Shown: positions 51,101-60,225, counted from the stretch's first letter. The stretch is 64,000 nucleotides of DNA from Pirellulaceae bacterium (GCA_026004795.1 BPJV01000001.1:62001-126000), one strand, 5' to 3'. Notes: generated by a model not told the origin, from the letters alone. Numbers and translations are program-made.

Positions 51101-51481
51101 CATGCCGTGGTGCGGTGCTTGCAAAATGGTTTCTGCAGCGATCTGCAGGACTAGAGGTTGTTGCGGATGCCGGTCGACCAGTTGCCGCAGCAGGTCGTCG
51201 ACGCGCCAGTGCTCGCCCAAGCGGTGCAGACTGGTTCTCAGCAGTGGGAATGCCCTGGCAATCGTCTCCGGTGACGTCGATGGATCGAGCACCAGCCGTT
51301 GTAAGGCGGAAAACGCGTCCCGGAAATTGCCCTCCTGCAGGTCTCGCTCGGCACGGGTGATCGTCTCTTCGGGGGCGCCAGGCGTACTAGCCATCTGCGG
51401 GCCTCCTATCGCCAAGGCCAAAACTACGCCGCTGATCAGCCCCCACCAGGAAACTCCCTGAAAACGTCCCATCCAAGTCAT
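45173..51481 (-). CDS. Alpha-2-macroglobulin family protein lacking the thioester cysteine
   Basis: A 2102-residue secreted protein; such bacterial macroglobulins are thought to trap proteases in the periplasm or on the surface. It has a signal peptide (about 1-31), a helical repeat-like N-terminal region (about 40-420), MG2-type beta domains (about 430-1000), the A2M domain (about 1330-1450, with PENLTGWTLRSWAVSSGVRV), and a C-terminal alpha-helical thioester-like domain. At the thioester site the family text GCxEQ..SRFLPA is replaced by AENNEQILNRFLPALL: the Cys position is Asn1558, while Glu1560-Gln1561 remain. It therefore cannot form the covalent trap. There is no lipobox. An isolated gene without the PBP1C partner that accompanies E. 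coli A2M. Confidence 0.9.
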   Translation of the reverse strand: MTWMGRFQGVSWWGLISGVVLALAIGGPQMASTPGAPEETITRAERDLQEGNFRDAFSALQRLVLDPSTSPETIARAFPLLRTSLHRLGEHWRVDDLLRQLVDRHPQQPLVLQIAAETILQAPHHGMVFNQQFRRGTGGRGGVHGIFINTVEQDRLLALKWLDAARQAVEAAAESASSDPVQAKILATFVDALLMGREDQHSWRLQTRTDLSAEPNYLDLALQQSYPTSRAPVDEQGHPVLYAAPESWDAAQSDGERLRWSIQRAVEQPTVAADVLMKWGTFVHGQFGVQTLAEQWWRPLTISQDEELNTGILAVHTLADEETIARLADGVRRFTLPEDYHHLPLFRRVAALGDPQLAESAHWQVVQVYLNRRQYPQAAEELKALLARFPDGNLHFSAQSLLNDIQQPRGILEPTPPAVAAQPTTMSLLFRNATRAKFTARPVDFRLLLRDFKQHVREFVPGQTRGFVGRPDISPPELSNPVSVFQDLAPNRYLSSPPITWTTDLEPRPNHWDKRVDIEHTFEQGGLYVVDAQLNNEAEDASHTIRQLVWSQEVVLVATPQASGTLFVVLDAAAGTPVAGATVELFGWRYTGDRSRRTETRELARHTDAQGKVHLALDREYQWLAVAWSAEGAPAVLSGWGGQWRGVDRGREVERQVKSFGVSDRPLYRPGETVHAQFWLAHATYGDEPSGLLKDQPVRVTVYDPRNEPIFQTETRTDNWAAVQLEVPLATTSTLGRYRVEVQGWLPSAASSRAPRQLGRRRSGLRSQQWRSVPCNLSFRVEEYRKPEFEVFLHAPEKPVALGETIKARIEAKYYFGSPVAGGTAHVRVTRAEHQANWYPPRPFDWLYGPGYWWIWSDSVWHPTWNRWHGCVAPPPPWIPERWGGPPEVVMEKIVSLNAEGQATIEIDSAQAKALFGEQYDHRYTVHVDVRDLSRRTVSGQTEIIAARQPFRIYAWTDRGHYRVGQRAEIEAWVRTPDGHPVTATGKLDLLQITYDAQRHLVERPVDSWEVATDEEGRIEHGLFLPQAGQFRARLRLIDSQGREVEGGHIFVVRGEQNTDEDWRFDALELIPDKPEYRVGDTAELLIATEHNDATVVLFVRPRDGIYPDPIVMRLQGKTASVSIDITSADQPNFFVEAYTVADGQVHVRTRNIPVPPAERALQMEIETDKASYAPGETAQVKLRLRDEEGRPVQGSVVLAAYDRSLESIGKDVMPPDIRAYFWKWKRDHHPRQMHSADNWNSSVRLRSEPAWQTLGVFGDRLADDMDLLEGRPVRKRAADNAAMRGRGMVFAQARLGGGVMMEAARGFAADDKMAVAAPMAADAVASSTEVAVRRQFADTAYWAAGVNTDADGNADFQFQWPENLTGWTLRSWAVSSGVRVATAQAHAVTRKELMVRLITPRFLVERDEVVVSAIVHNETSRPQHVEVQLEIDGAPYLELLNDAAARQVIDIDGGGMGRIDWKCRALAAGKVTLRVIARSDSLADATESTLPISVHGAEVMHSWAGTLRPRQETSQFQFTVPVDRHEETTQLIVRLSPSLALAAVDSLPSLLTIDAENNEQILNRFLPALLMHRTFRQLGIEAPHRADGTPLPNFNAQQLPGAPRNTPAIPTETVADIVFSEAAIEQLVHFGVDRLTDAQQADGGWAWFPGTYGTSSAHMTAMVVRGLLLARAHGAPVVPDAIDRGLDWLNTFQQERLRRLREPEAPQKKATSVPAPIDALVFHVLALGDRWNDEMFELLYRNRQHLGALGMTLLALSAHDRDLVEQRDMLRRNVEQFLVSDVENETAYLRLPSSAWWVWFNNDIEAMAVYLKLLAIVDPQNENASRLVKYLLNNRQHASYWRSTRDTAMVLEALNEYLRQSNEVQASGVVEVMLDGKRLQTIEFSPQDLWALDNTVEVTGRAIGSGDHVLELRRRSGSGSWYWNGYLSLFTLEEEIEPAGLEVTVHRHVYALHPTEDPIELVGVRGRPIRGSSAEFRRQRIDEQTPIAAGQLLEVELLVSGKNDYEYLMIDAPHAAGLELVDTVSGYRWEGSLFTYRQLRDDRSQFFVESLPHGQHVIRYRLRAETPGTFTALPAKIEGVYAPELRGNSADFDCQVTESRD

Positions 51482-51848
51482 CCGTCACCTTTCTCTTGCA
51501 ACTCGACCCCAGCGATTCGCCATCGTGCAGTTGTCTGATCCTGAACAGCTTAGACGCAATACCTCCTCATCGCATTCCCGAAAAATGCGAATACTCGTAA
51601 CGATGTTGCCTCAAAGCATCGTCAACCGTAGGCGTGTTGTCCTTTGGCAACAGGCGGCTGGTGAGCATAGCAGGAGGATGCACCGCGGCCAGTTCCCCTA
51701 ATCCATTCTCTCGCAATGACTTAGCGACTCCACGGATCTGCCAAGCGCATCCGGCATCGGCCTGCTGGCCTCGGTATTGCGTAGTGGATCGCACGTGGTC
51801 GGCACCCTGCCTTCTGCCACGAGAGTTCCCAGCGAATCGGGCTTGGAT
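51482..51848. other. Divergent intergenic region, no gene seen
   Basis: About 370 bp between the macroglobulin-like gene and the next plus-strand gene. Short frames only; no regulatory site stood out. Confidence 0.45.
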
Positions 51849-52727
51849 ATGCACGCATTTGAACTGGTACATTTGGCCAACACGTTCGCTCATCTGTCAG
51901 CATCCCAACTTAGACTCGGCTACATTCCCAATGCGGAAGCGGCCCATCAGTTGTGGCTCGCCTGCCGCTTTCGGCATGAGGAATGGAGTAGCCGCTTGGC
52001 CGAGCATCGATCGGCGATTACCCGCCCGGGCTCGACAGCTCGACTCCGCCGCTGGCACTCCATCCTGCCCATCATCCAGGAGGTTCTTCTGAGCGAGCCA
52101 TTGACGCGTTGTCTGGCATACCATTTTCGCGTGGCCGAAGAGCGTGGTATTGATCGCGAGTTCTCACCGCTGATGCACAGTCTCTTAAACGCGCACGTCG
52201 AGGCGCGGCACCGCTGCCTACACTTGCTGGTGTTCGGCGCTGGCATTCCCAGCGACATGACCTCGCAGCTCAATGCCCTGCGGCAGCATCTGGAAAGATT
52301 CTGCGATGCGCTTCTCGACCTCATGGTCGAACCTCACGGAGTGGACATTTACCGGTTCGGTGCGAAACGCAAGGCGACGGTCGGCTGGCGTGCCGAGCAG
52401 AAGATGCACCACCCCGCCTGGCAAAGGTTCGCTGCCAATTGGCGTCATCTCTGGCTGGAACGCGTCCTACGTCCGATGGTGGACCCGCGCTTGGGTACCA
52501 AACGTTTCCATGCGCAGATTGCCGAAAGCGTGCTCGCGGCGATTCCGCCCCTCGCCTTCGATTCGCGAGGCATGCCCTTGGGGCTGCGTGAAGCGAATTT
52601 CTTTGCCGTGCCCCATGACAACGCTCCCCCGCTCGACGCCGCAGGCAACTCCTCACCGCTGGATCTGTTGGCCAAACGCGACGTGGCGGATGCTCCGCCG
52701 GCGGCGACCGGAAAGCGCTGGTCGTAA
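51849..52727 (+). CDS. Hypothetical protein
   Basis: A 292-residue cytoplasmic protein that I do not recognise. It is mostly alpha-helical in character (HAFELVHLANTFAHLSASQL, LNALRQHLERFCDALLDLMV) with many His and Arg residues, no signal peptide, no membrane helix and no motif I can name. Codon use and continuous reading support a real gene. ATG 51849 was taken as start; the preceding 24 codons in frame look less protein-like. It lies about 320 bp before the PP2C-type regulator on the same strand. Confidence 0.6.
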   Translation: MHAFELVHLANTFAHLSASQLRLGYIPNAEAAHQLWLACRFRHEEWSSRLAEHRSAITRPGSTARLRRWHSILPIIQEVLLSEPLTRCLAYHFRVAEERGIDREFSPLMHSLLNAHVEARHRCLHLLVFGAGIPSDMTSQLNALRQHLERFCDALLDLMVEPHGVDIYRFGAKRKATVGWRAEQKMHHPAWQRFAANWRHLWLERVLRPMVDPRLGTKRFHAQIAESVLAAIPPLAFDSRGMPLGLREANFFAVPHDNAPPLDAAGNSSPLDLLAKRDVADAPPAATGKRWS

Positions 52728-53050
52728 CGAATGGAACGTTCGCTCAACGTGCGCCGTTTCCCTATCGACAAACTTTTACTGACAGGCCGTCTTTACTCCA
52801 TCGCCAACCTCTACCTGGCCGATGACACAAGCATCGACGGAACGATACTGATCCGGCCTCTCCCTGCCAATCTTGCTGTCGTCTCAACCTCACGGGCATG
52901 GAATTGCTCAGTGGCGGCACAATTGGTATCGCAATCGGATCAGCCCCACACGGAGGTGATTCTCCCCACGTTGACGCGACGTAATAAATGGCTTCGCCTG
53001 GCACTGCGCCATGGACGAGAGCGTACATCGCTTTGCAAAGGAATCAATCC
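52728..53050. other. Intergenic, probably no gene
   Basis: About 320 bp. A 107-codon plus-strand frame fills it almost completely and an 88-codon frame runs the other way, but neither translation shows domain-like text or a good ribosome binding site, so both were left out. Confidence 0.4.
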
Positions 53051-54640
53051 GTGAGCAAGAATACGACCTCCTATCTCCGCCTGCATGCTGTGGATGTCGA
53101 GCAGGATCGGACCGATAACCCCAACGTGCCGGGGTTCGACCTGGACGCCCTGTTGCATTCGTTCGCCCAAGCGACGGGGTGGCTGCCAGTACCGCGTTCG
53201 GCGACCAGGCCTCACCTGGCAGCGAGTACGGAAAGCATGTCGGCGACCGCCGTCCCACCACTGCGCTCTCGAATCAAGCTGGTAGGCGCCGATCCGCTCG
53301 ATGGTTGCCTCGACGGTACGGCCACCGCCCCCGTTGTGGCCGAGGACGATGCCTGGACGCTGCTGGAACAAATCGATGCCCTCGTGCAGCAGCTTGCTCA
53401 AGCCGAACAGGCGCTCGAGAAGCAGGAGGCACAACTAGCCACCAATATCGGGGTCAGCATCTCCGCCGACGAAACCGACCGACTGACGGAGCGGTTGAAG
53501 CATACCCTGCAGCAAGCCATCCTTCAGACGGGCAGCGACGCGGGGGCCATCTATTTGCTCGATGATACGACCAGCGAACTGAAGATGCGGTGCGTTTCAG
53601 GACTACCGGTCAGTCGACTGGCCGCACCGGCTCGTCCACTCCGCGGAGCCATGGCGGACCTCGAGGCCCTACTCGGACACGCAGTATTGATCGAAAACAC
53701 CGCCCTCGCCCCCGAATGGAACTGCCCTGAGGATTTCGCCGCCGCAATCTGCCTGCCGATCGGATCGCCCACCATGCCGCATGGCACCCTCTGGCTGTGG
53801 AGCAATCATGTGCGCGATTTCAGTACGATGGATATCGAGATCGGCAAACTGGCTGCCGAAAAAGTGCTCGTCGAGATCGAACGCAGCGTGTTGGCCGACG
53901 AGGTTCTCAAGTCGCGCAGTCTGAGTCGCGATGCCGAACGGGCCAGCTTGCTCCAAGCGACACGCCTTCCCTCCTCCCAACCGGTGCACGAGGATTACGA
54001 TGTCGCCGGGTGGACCTACCCAGCAGGCGGCTTGTGCGGCAGTTTCCACACCTGGGACATGAACAAGGAGCAGGCAATCGTTGGCGCCATCGGTGATGCC
54101 AAACAGGGAGGTGCCCTGGGGGCGATGATTGTCAGCAGCGTCCAGTCGATCATCGAGGCGTGTTGCCAGTCGGTCCATCACCCCAGCCAAATCATGCGCC
54201 GTGCCAACGACGTGCTGTGGCAAGCGTACGAAGGAGAGGCCCAGTGCTCGTTGGGCTATTTTCACCTCGAGCCAACTTCTGGAACCGTGAAGCTGAGCCT
54301 TGCAGGTACCATCCGCGCATTTCTAATCGGTCCTCAAGGCTATCGCCCCCTGCGATCAATTCCCACTCGGTTAGCCAGCCAACCGGATACTCAGTTCCTG
54401 GAAGAAAGGTTCACCTTGGCAGGAGGCGAACTGCTATTGATGGCAACGGCTTCCGTTTTCGATCTGGGGGGCTATGGAAAACGACCGGGAGAGCCTACGG
54501 TGCTGGATGCCATTCGCGAGATGTACGAAGAGCCGACCGATCGCATCGCCGAACACCTGGCAAGGATGATGCCCGTCGTCAATAGCCAACCATACCACTA
54601 TGGCGATCGGTCCTTGGTGCTGCTGCGTCGCCGTTTTTAG
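53051..54640 (+). CDS. GAF-like plus SpoIIE/PP2C-like regulatory protein with degenerate metal site
   Basis: A 529-residue protein. A coiled coil (about 100-145, LLEQIDALVQQLAQAEQALE) precedes a GAF-like sensor domain (about 155-290, AILQTGSDAGAIYLLDDTTS). A SpoIIE/RsbU-type PP2C phosphatase domain follows (about 310-525). In that family the first metal-binding Asp is in GGD; here the aligned text is CGS, with Ser331, exactly 18 residues before the second motif IGD (Asp349), which is kept. Phosphatase activity may be lost or altered. Start at GTG 53051 after AAAGGA; an in-frame ATG at 52988 is possible. It may act in stress-type partner switching, an inference from the fold only. Confidence 0.75.
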   Translation: MSKNTTSYLRLHAVDVEQDRTDNPNVPGFDLDALLHSFAQATGWLPVPRSATRPHLAASTESMSATAVPPLRSRIKLVGADPLDGCLDGTATAPVVAEDDAWTLLEQIDALVQQLAQAEQALEKQEAQLATNIGVSISADETDRLTERLKHTLQQAILQTGSDAGAIYLLDDTTSELKMRCVSGLPVSRLAAPARPLRGAMADLEALLGHAVLIENTALAPEWNCPEDFAAAICLPIGSPTMPHGTLWLWSNHVRDFSTMDIEIGKLAAEKVLVEIERSVLADEVLKSRSLSRDAERASLLQATRLPSSQPVHEDYDVAGWTYPAGGLCGSFHTWDMNKEQAIVGAIGDAKQGGALGAMIVSSVQSIIEACCQSVHHPSQIMRRANDVLWQAYEGEAQCSLGYFHLEPTSGTVKLSLAGTIRAFLIGPQGYRPLRSIPTRLASQPDTQFLEERFTLAGGELLLMATASVFDLGGYGKRPGEPTVLDAIREMYEEPTDRIAEHLARMMPVVNSQPYHYGDRSLVLLRRRF

Positions 54641-54924
54641 GCGAACGCCGGTGCCTTAACCCCGCCGGAGAGCTTGTTCCGTGGGGGTGGGCTAACCATT
54701 CGCCACACCCATGGCCAAACATGCACTGGAGCACTGCCAACTGGCACAAGGAGCAAGATGACGAAATGATCCTTGAGCACTCCGGCCACCCCTCAGCGGT
54801 TGCCTTGCGTTCGAGTACCTAGGCAATGACACATGGACCACCCTGGGATCCCGGGCAACGACGGGAGCCCCAGGTCACACCACCATCCCTCCTGAAAACG
54901 CTACCACGGAGAATGGCACACGGA
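54641..54924. other. Convergent intergenic region, no gene seen
   Basis: About 280 bp between the PP2C-like gene and the L36 gene. No gene or clear terminator recognised. Confidence 0.4.
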
Positions 54925-55077
54925 CTACCGCTTGCGTTTGCGATTCTTGGCACCACCTTGGCGGACTTTGTACCGCGGATTGCTCTTGCAAATCACGTAG
55001 ATTCGGCCTCGGCGCCGCACGACCTGGCAATCCGGATGTCGAAACTTCAAAGCACCAATCGAAGATACTACCTTCAT
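54925..55077 (-). CDS. rpmJ: 50S ribosomal protein L36, type B
   Basis: A 50-residue ribosomal protein. The translation starts [12 protein letters not shown] and continues [20 protein letters not shown] then [10 protein letters not shown] with a basic tail. It closely follows the type B (YkgO-like) L36 pattern, where [20 protein letters not shown] is found. Only two cysteines are present, so the four-ligand zinc site of type A is absent. AGGA lies eight bases before ATG 55077. The gene is too short for usual length cut-offs. It is isolated from other ribosomal genes, directly before the repeat and mobile-element island. Confidence 0.93.
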   Translation of the reverse strand: MKVVSSIGALKFRHPDCQVVRRRGRIYVICKSNPRYKVRQGGAKNRKRKR

Positions 55078-55642
55078 GATTCCGATCCTAATTATGCTGC
55101 TGATTTCGATATTTCAACGCGGCCGTTCTCAGGACACGTTTGCGGATCCCATTCTTAAAAACGCCCTTCCACCGGCTCCTGATAGCATAAAACATGGTGA
55201 TAGAGCCCAGGCCAAAGCCGCCTGACGCAGTGACCGTGCCACAAGGGCCAGAGGGGGCGAGGCCGACAGCCCCCAAGTTTACCGAAGCCGAATCGGGAAT
55301 ATTACCCTTTTTCCGGTCGCTCGCAATCCCAAAAATGCAGCGCCCCCTCCCTGGGGTGATAGCTTTAGACCAAGGGAGTGGGCCAATCTCCCTCCATCGC
55401 TCTCCCACCATCGCCTATCGGGTTGGGACCGGTGGCCGCCAATCTGCAGGTCCAATGCTATTGAAAGGGGCGATGCGGCTGAAAGGGGCGATGCGGCGAG
55501 CGATGTGCGTAGGGAAGTGGGCAGAAATTTGGGTAGGCGGGCTTGCGTCGGGGAGTGGCAGACCGCATGGATCGGGTGATCGTCACGACCCCATGGAATG
55601 CAATCGACGCCGATCCGTGCGCCGCGGAATCGCTCCACATGG
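55078..55642. other. Intergenic, start of the repeat-rich island
   Basis: About 565 bp with no convincing gene. At 55459-55498 the phrase GAAAGGGGCGATGCGG occurs twice in tandem. A 35-codon basic frame directly before rpmJ is noted among the rejected items. Confidence 0.4.
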
Positions 55643-55667
55643 CAGTTTGCTGCCACCCACCACTTGT
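55643..55667 (+). repeat. Two-hairpin dispersed element, partial copy 1
   Basis: CAGTTTGCTGCCACCCACCA then CTTGT. It matches 21 of 25 bases of the copy starting at 56420. With the preceding TG it forms the perfect hairpin TGGCAG-TTTG-CTGCCA. It lies just beyond the 3' end of the IS110-type remnant. Confidence 0.6.
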
Positions 55668-55690
55668 GCCGTTTGGTGCCATCGGCTGTC

Positions 55691-56906
<1,216 letters not shown>

Positions 56907-57191
56907 GAACGGTTCGGCATCCTCGTCGGCCACCTCGTCGGTCGATTACCAACAGCATTACGATTCGGTCGACCAAGCCATTATGTTGCTGGGCGAGATG
57001 GGTTGGGATTACCAATCGCTGCGCGATGCTTGGTTCCAGCGCTCGGCCAACTGGAACGCCCTCTTCGATCCGTCCACTGGCCAGTTCGATACGAGCTACT
57101 CCGTCGCCGGCGACGATGAAGTCCACTTGAGCGGTTACGAGTACCATCCGACCAACACCAACCTCTGGAAAACCCCGCTGGAAGAAGCTCT
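56907..57191 (+). pseudogene. Polymorphic toxin remnant, part 1 (before the IS66 insertion)
   Basis: Reading frame of about 95 codons (open from 56842, no credible start) that continues in part 2 at 60371 once the IS66 and one copy of its 8-bp duplication are removed; the codon CT|T is split by the insertion. The text (DYQQHYDSVDQAIMLLGEMG, RSANWNALFDPSTGQF) is protein-like but I recognise no domain. The 5' end is lost into the long repeat. The apparent stop at 57193-57195 is supplied by the IS66 end (GTAAGCG). Confidence 0.75.
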
Positions 57192-57287
57192 GTAAGCGCC
57201 CATCAGAACGGTTGTTGACGAAGGGGGTATGTTGGTGACGTAGGCGATTAGTTTCCAGCTTCTACGTCAACCTGAGGAGTGACTCCC

Positions 57288-57629
57288 ATGGCACAAGGAC
57301 CGCGTCCGGCGAAAATTCGAGAGTGGTCGCAGCGAATGGCTCGCTATGCTGCATCTGGTCAAACCGTCACGGAGTTCTGCAAAGCCGAGCAGGTTTCGCA
57401 ACCGTCATTCTACCACTGGAAAAAGAAGCTCGGCGACCGCGGCACGTCCCAGCGCACTGGCCAGCCGGCATTTCAAAAAGTGCGGGTGGTCGAAGGTCAA
57501 GTTTCCCCAATGGGCCTATCCATTCGCCTCCCTAACAACGTGGAGATCGTCGTCGGTCCCGATCTTCGGCTAGTGGAACTGGCGCTGGACAAAATGGTGG
57601 CGACGTATGAAACGGGCTTGGGAGGCTGA
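57288..57629 (+). CDS. tnpA: IS66 accessory protein TnpA
   Basis: A 113-residue protein with a helix-turn-helix near the N-terminus (REWSQRMARYAASGQTVTEF then CKAEQVSQPSFYHWKKKLG), the standard IS66 Orf1/TnpA pattern (IS3/IS911-like HTH). It probably helps bind the element ends. ATG 57288 follows GAGGAG. It ends 4 bp before tnpB. Confidence 0.9.
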   Translation: MAQGPRPAKIREWSQRMARYAASGQTVTEFCKAEQVSQPSFYHWKKKLGDRGTSQRTGQPAFQKVRVVEGQVSPMGLSIRLPNNVEIVVGPDLRLVELALDKMVATYETGLGG

Positions 57630-57633
57630 CCGC

Positions 57634-58002
57634 ATGCTATCGATCGCCGCTGGCGTCAGAATCTACGTCTACACCCGCCCCGCAGATCTCCGCAGAGGCA
57701 TTAGCGGACTTAGCGGTCTGGTACGGGAGCAACTCAACGCAGACCCGCTCGACGGCAGCCTGTATGTCTTCATCAACCGCCGGCAAGATCGCATGAAGGT
57801 TCTTCATTATGAACGCGGCGGGTTTTGGCTTTACTACCGCGTGCTCGAAGCGGGGACGTTCGAATCGCTACGGCCCAACGACGGTGCTGAGGCGATCGAA
57901 TTGGACACGACACAGCTTGCGATGTTGCTTGCCGGCGTGTCGTTGGTTGGCTCCGATCGCCGTCGCAAACGGTTTGCTCTATCCAGAACGCAAGCAGCAT
58001 AG
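57634..58002 (+). CDS. tnpB: IS66 accessory protein TnpB (Orf2 family)
   Basis: A 122-residue IS66 Orf2-like protein. The hallmark text is YVYTRPADLRRGISGLSGLV, DPLDGSLYVFINRRQDRMKV and LHYERGGFWLYYRVLEAGTF. Required for transposition in studied IS66 elements; the biochemical role is unclear. An in-frame ATG at 57607 would overlap the end of tnpA. Confidence 0.92.
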   Translation: MLSIAAGVRIYVYTRPADLRRGISGLSGLVREQLNADPLDGSLYVFINRRQDRMKVLHYERGGFWLYYRVLEAGTFESLRPNDGAEAIELDTTQLAMLLAGVSLVGSDRRRKRFALSRTQAA

Positions 58003-58143
58003 GCACCGAGTGCACCGGTGATGCTGGTCGAATCGAACACGTCCTGCGTCGAGTAATGGATGCGTGAAAACGTTTTGAAAAAAACTTGCAAGAACCTCGA
58101 AAAGGGTCTTGCGCCATCGGCGCACCTGGCTACATTCGTCGTC

Positions 58144-59931
58144 ATGAACACAACAACGCATCCTGACGACGGCGATCGGCTAGCTCAGCTTGAGCAGGCA
58201 AACGCACTTTTCCGCGAGCAACTCCGCAGGCTTGACGTTGAGCTTCAGGAGAAGGACCTGAAGATCAAGTCGCTGCAGGAAGAAGTTGCCGGTTGGAAGA
58301 AGGCCTACGATGAGCTCTTGCTGCAGACATTTCGCAAACGCAGCGAACGCTATCTCGCCGACCCGAATCAGTTGAAGCTCGATTTCGGCGATTCGGACGA
58401 AGCAGCCGATGCGGCCGAAGGCCTGGCCGATGCCGTGGAAGAACTCGAGCAGACGATTCCCGAACATAAGCGGCGGCGTCCGCGCAAGAGGCGAGACGAG
58501 CGTCTCCCGCCGCATCTGCCGCGTGAAGAGGTGATGGCCGAGGTTTCTGACGATTTGAAAACCTGCCCGACACACGGTGATCGCCAACTGCTGCCCGAGG
58601 CCATGTGGGACCGCACCGAAACGCTGGTGTATCAGCCGCCAAAAGCCAAAGTGCTCGTGACACTCTATCCCAAGTACGCCTGTGCCGCCTCGCCTGATTG
58701 TGGCATCGCCTCCCCCGAGCGGCCGAGCAGCCTGGTGGAAGGCAATAAGTACGATACTTCGGTGGCAGCGGAGATCATCACAGCGAGACTCGGCTATCAC
58801 CTGCCATTCTATCGGCAGCAGGACCTGTTTCGCAGTATTGGCTGGACTCCGCAACGCAGCACGCTGTGCAACATCTACGCCCAAGCCCATTTCGTGATCG
58901 AGCCTCTACTCGCGTACTTCAAGCAGCAGTTAATGCAAGACTCGGTCATCGGAACCGATGAAACGCGAACGGCGCTCCTGCTGCCTCGTGCGCTGCCCGA
59001 CTTCGACTTGGAGGATCCCAAGCAACGTCGTATGCACGAAGTGTTCAGCGAGGCAATTCGGGAAGGGAAACGCAGCATCAATGGCCGGATGTGGGCCTAC
59101 CGCGGCTCGACGATCAAACTGAATCTGTTCGACTTTACGGTAAGTCGCCACCGGGACGGCCCCGAGTTGATGTTTCGCGACTACCAGGGGACGTTAATAG
59201 GAGATTGCTGGTCTGGATTCGAGTCGATTGTGGTGGCATCGGAAGGGGCCATTGTCCGCGCTGCATGCAATGCCCATGCCCGCCGCAAGATATTCGAGTC
59301 GAACGCCTATCCGTCTGATCGACGGCAGTGGCTGCAGTGGTATCAACAGTTGTGGGACATCGAGGACCGTGGCAAGGATATGTCGCCCGAAGAACGTCTG
59401 CAACTGCGTCAGACCGAGGCGGTCGAAATCTGGAAGGCGATGGAGCAGTGGTTGAAGGACGCGGACGAGCGAACTGGCCACGTGATTCTTCCGAAGTCCG
59501 ACTTTGGCAAAGCGATCCAATACATTAAGAACCACTGGGGTCCGTTGCGACGGTATTTGGATGATCCTCACGTGCCGATCGACAATAACGATACCGAGCA
59601 ACTGATGAAACAGGTTGCGATCGGCAGGAAGAACTGGCTGTTTGCTGGTAGCGTGAAGGGGGGTGAACGAACGGCCGGCTTACTGACTCTGGTTAGCAGT
59701 GCCCTGCGGAACGATCTGGACGTGTGGTCTTACATCAAGGATGTGCTCGACCAACTGCTTGCCGGCAATACGAACTACGAGTCGCTCTTGCCATGGCACT
59801 GGCGTCACGAGCATCCGGAAGCTGTTCGCGAGCATCGCATTCAGGAGCGCAAGGAGCGGACGGATCGCAAACGAGAGCGTCGTGTCCGGCGTCGAGCATG
59901 GAAGCAACGCGCCCGATCGGGCTCCACATGA
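58144..59931 (+). CDS. tnpC: IS66 transposase TnpC
   Basis: A 595-residue DDE transposase. It has an N-terminal coiled coil (LEQANALFREQLRRLDVELQ, leucine-zipper-like), a helical middle, a cysteine-containing zinc-binding-like part (CPTH, CAASPDCG) and the IS66 catalytic domain: first Asp in SVIGTDETR, second in LIGDCWSGF, Glu in IDNNDTEQ, followed by GRKNWLFAGS. The C-terminal tail is very basic (RKERTDRKRERRVRRRAWKQ). An in-frame ATG at 58060 would add 28 Lys-rich residues. Confidence 0.94.
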   Translation: MNTTTHPDDGDRLAQLEQANALFREQLRRLDVELQEKDLKIKSLQEEVAGWKKAYDELLLQTFRKRSERYLADPNQLKLDFGDSDEAADAAEGLADAVEELEQTIPEHKRRRPRKRRDERLPPHLPREEVMAEVSDDLKTCPTHGDRQLLPEAMWDRTETLVYQPPKAKVLVTLYPKYACAASPDCGIASPERPSSLVEGNKYDTSVAAEIITARLGYHLPFYRQQDLFRSIGWTPQRSTLCNIYAQAHFVIEPLLAYFKQQLMQDSVIGTDETRTALLLPRALPDFDLEDPKQRRMHEVFSEAIREGKRSINGRMWAYRGSTIKLNLFDFTVSRHRDGPELMFRDYQGTLIGDCWSGFESIVVASEGAIVRAACNAHARRKIFESNAYPSDRRQWLQWYQQLWDIEDRGKDMSPEERLQLRQTEAVEIWKAMEQWLKDADERTGHVILPKSDFGKAIQYIKNHWGPLRRYLDDPHVPIDNNDTEQLMKQVAIGRKNWLFAGSVKGGERTAGLLTLVSSALRNDLDVWSYIKDVLDQLLAGNTNYESLLPWHWRHEHPEAVREHRIQERKERTDRKRERRVRRRAWKQRARSGST

Positions 59932-60002
59932 TCGGCGGCTCAGCGGGACTGTTTAAGTCAGCCACGTTACTGATTCTCCTTGGTGCCGATCTTCGTGCCG
60001 AT

Positions 60003-60225
60003 GCGCGATGTGCCGGTCTTTGTGCCGATCCGATGTGCCGATCCGATGTGCCGGTCTTTATGCCGATCCGATGTGTCGATCCGATGTGCCGGTCTGATGT
60101 GCCGGTCTGATGTGCCGGTCTGATGTGCCGGTCTGATGTGCCGGCCTGATGTGCCGGCCTGATGTGTCGGTCTGATGTGTCGGTCTGATGTGTCGGTCTG
60201 ATGTGTCGGTCTGATGTGCCGGCCT
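60003..60225 (+). repeat. 13-bp tandem repeat array inside the IS66
   Basis: Eleven successive 13-bp units of GATGTGCCGGTCT and one- or two-base variants (GATGTGTCGGTCT, GATGTGCCGGCCT) fill 60083-60225. They are preceded from about 60003 by degenerate relatives based on GTGCCGATCC. Because 13 is not a multiple of 3, all frames stay open and long low-complexity frames arise on both strands; I do not take them as genes. It lies between tnpC and the right inverted end. Confidence 0.9.

Noticed and set aside
52731-53054. 107-codon plus-strand frame before the PP2C-like gene
   Set aside because: No recognisable domain; an opposing 88-codon frame covers the same bases; no ribosome binding site.
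55088-55195. 35-codon very basic frame just upstream of rpmJ
   Set aside because: Could be a tiny gene co-transcribed with rpmJ, but no family resemblance and no ribosome binding site were seen.
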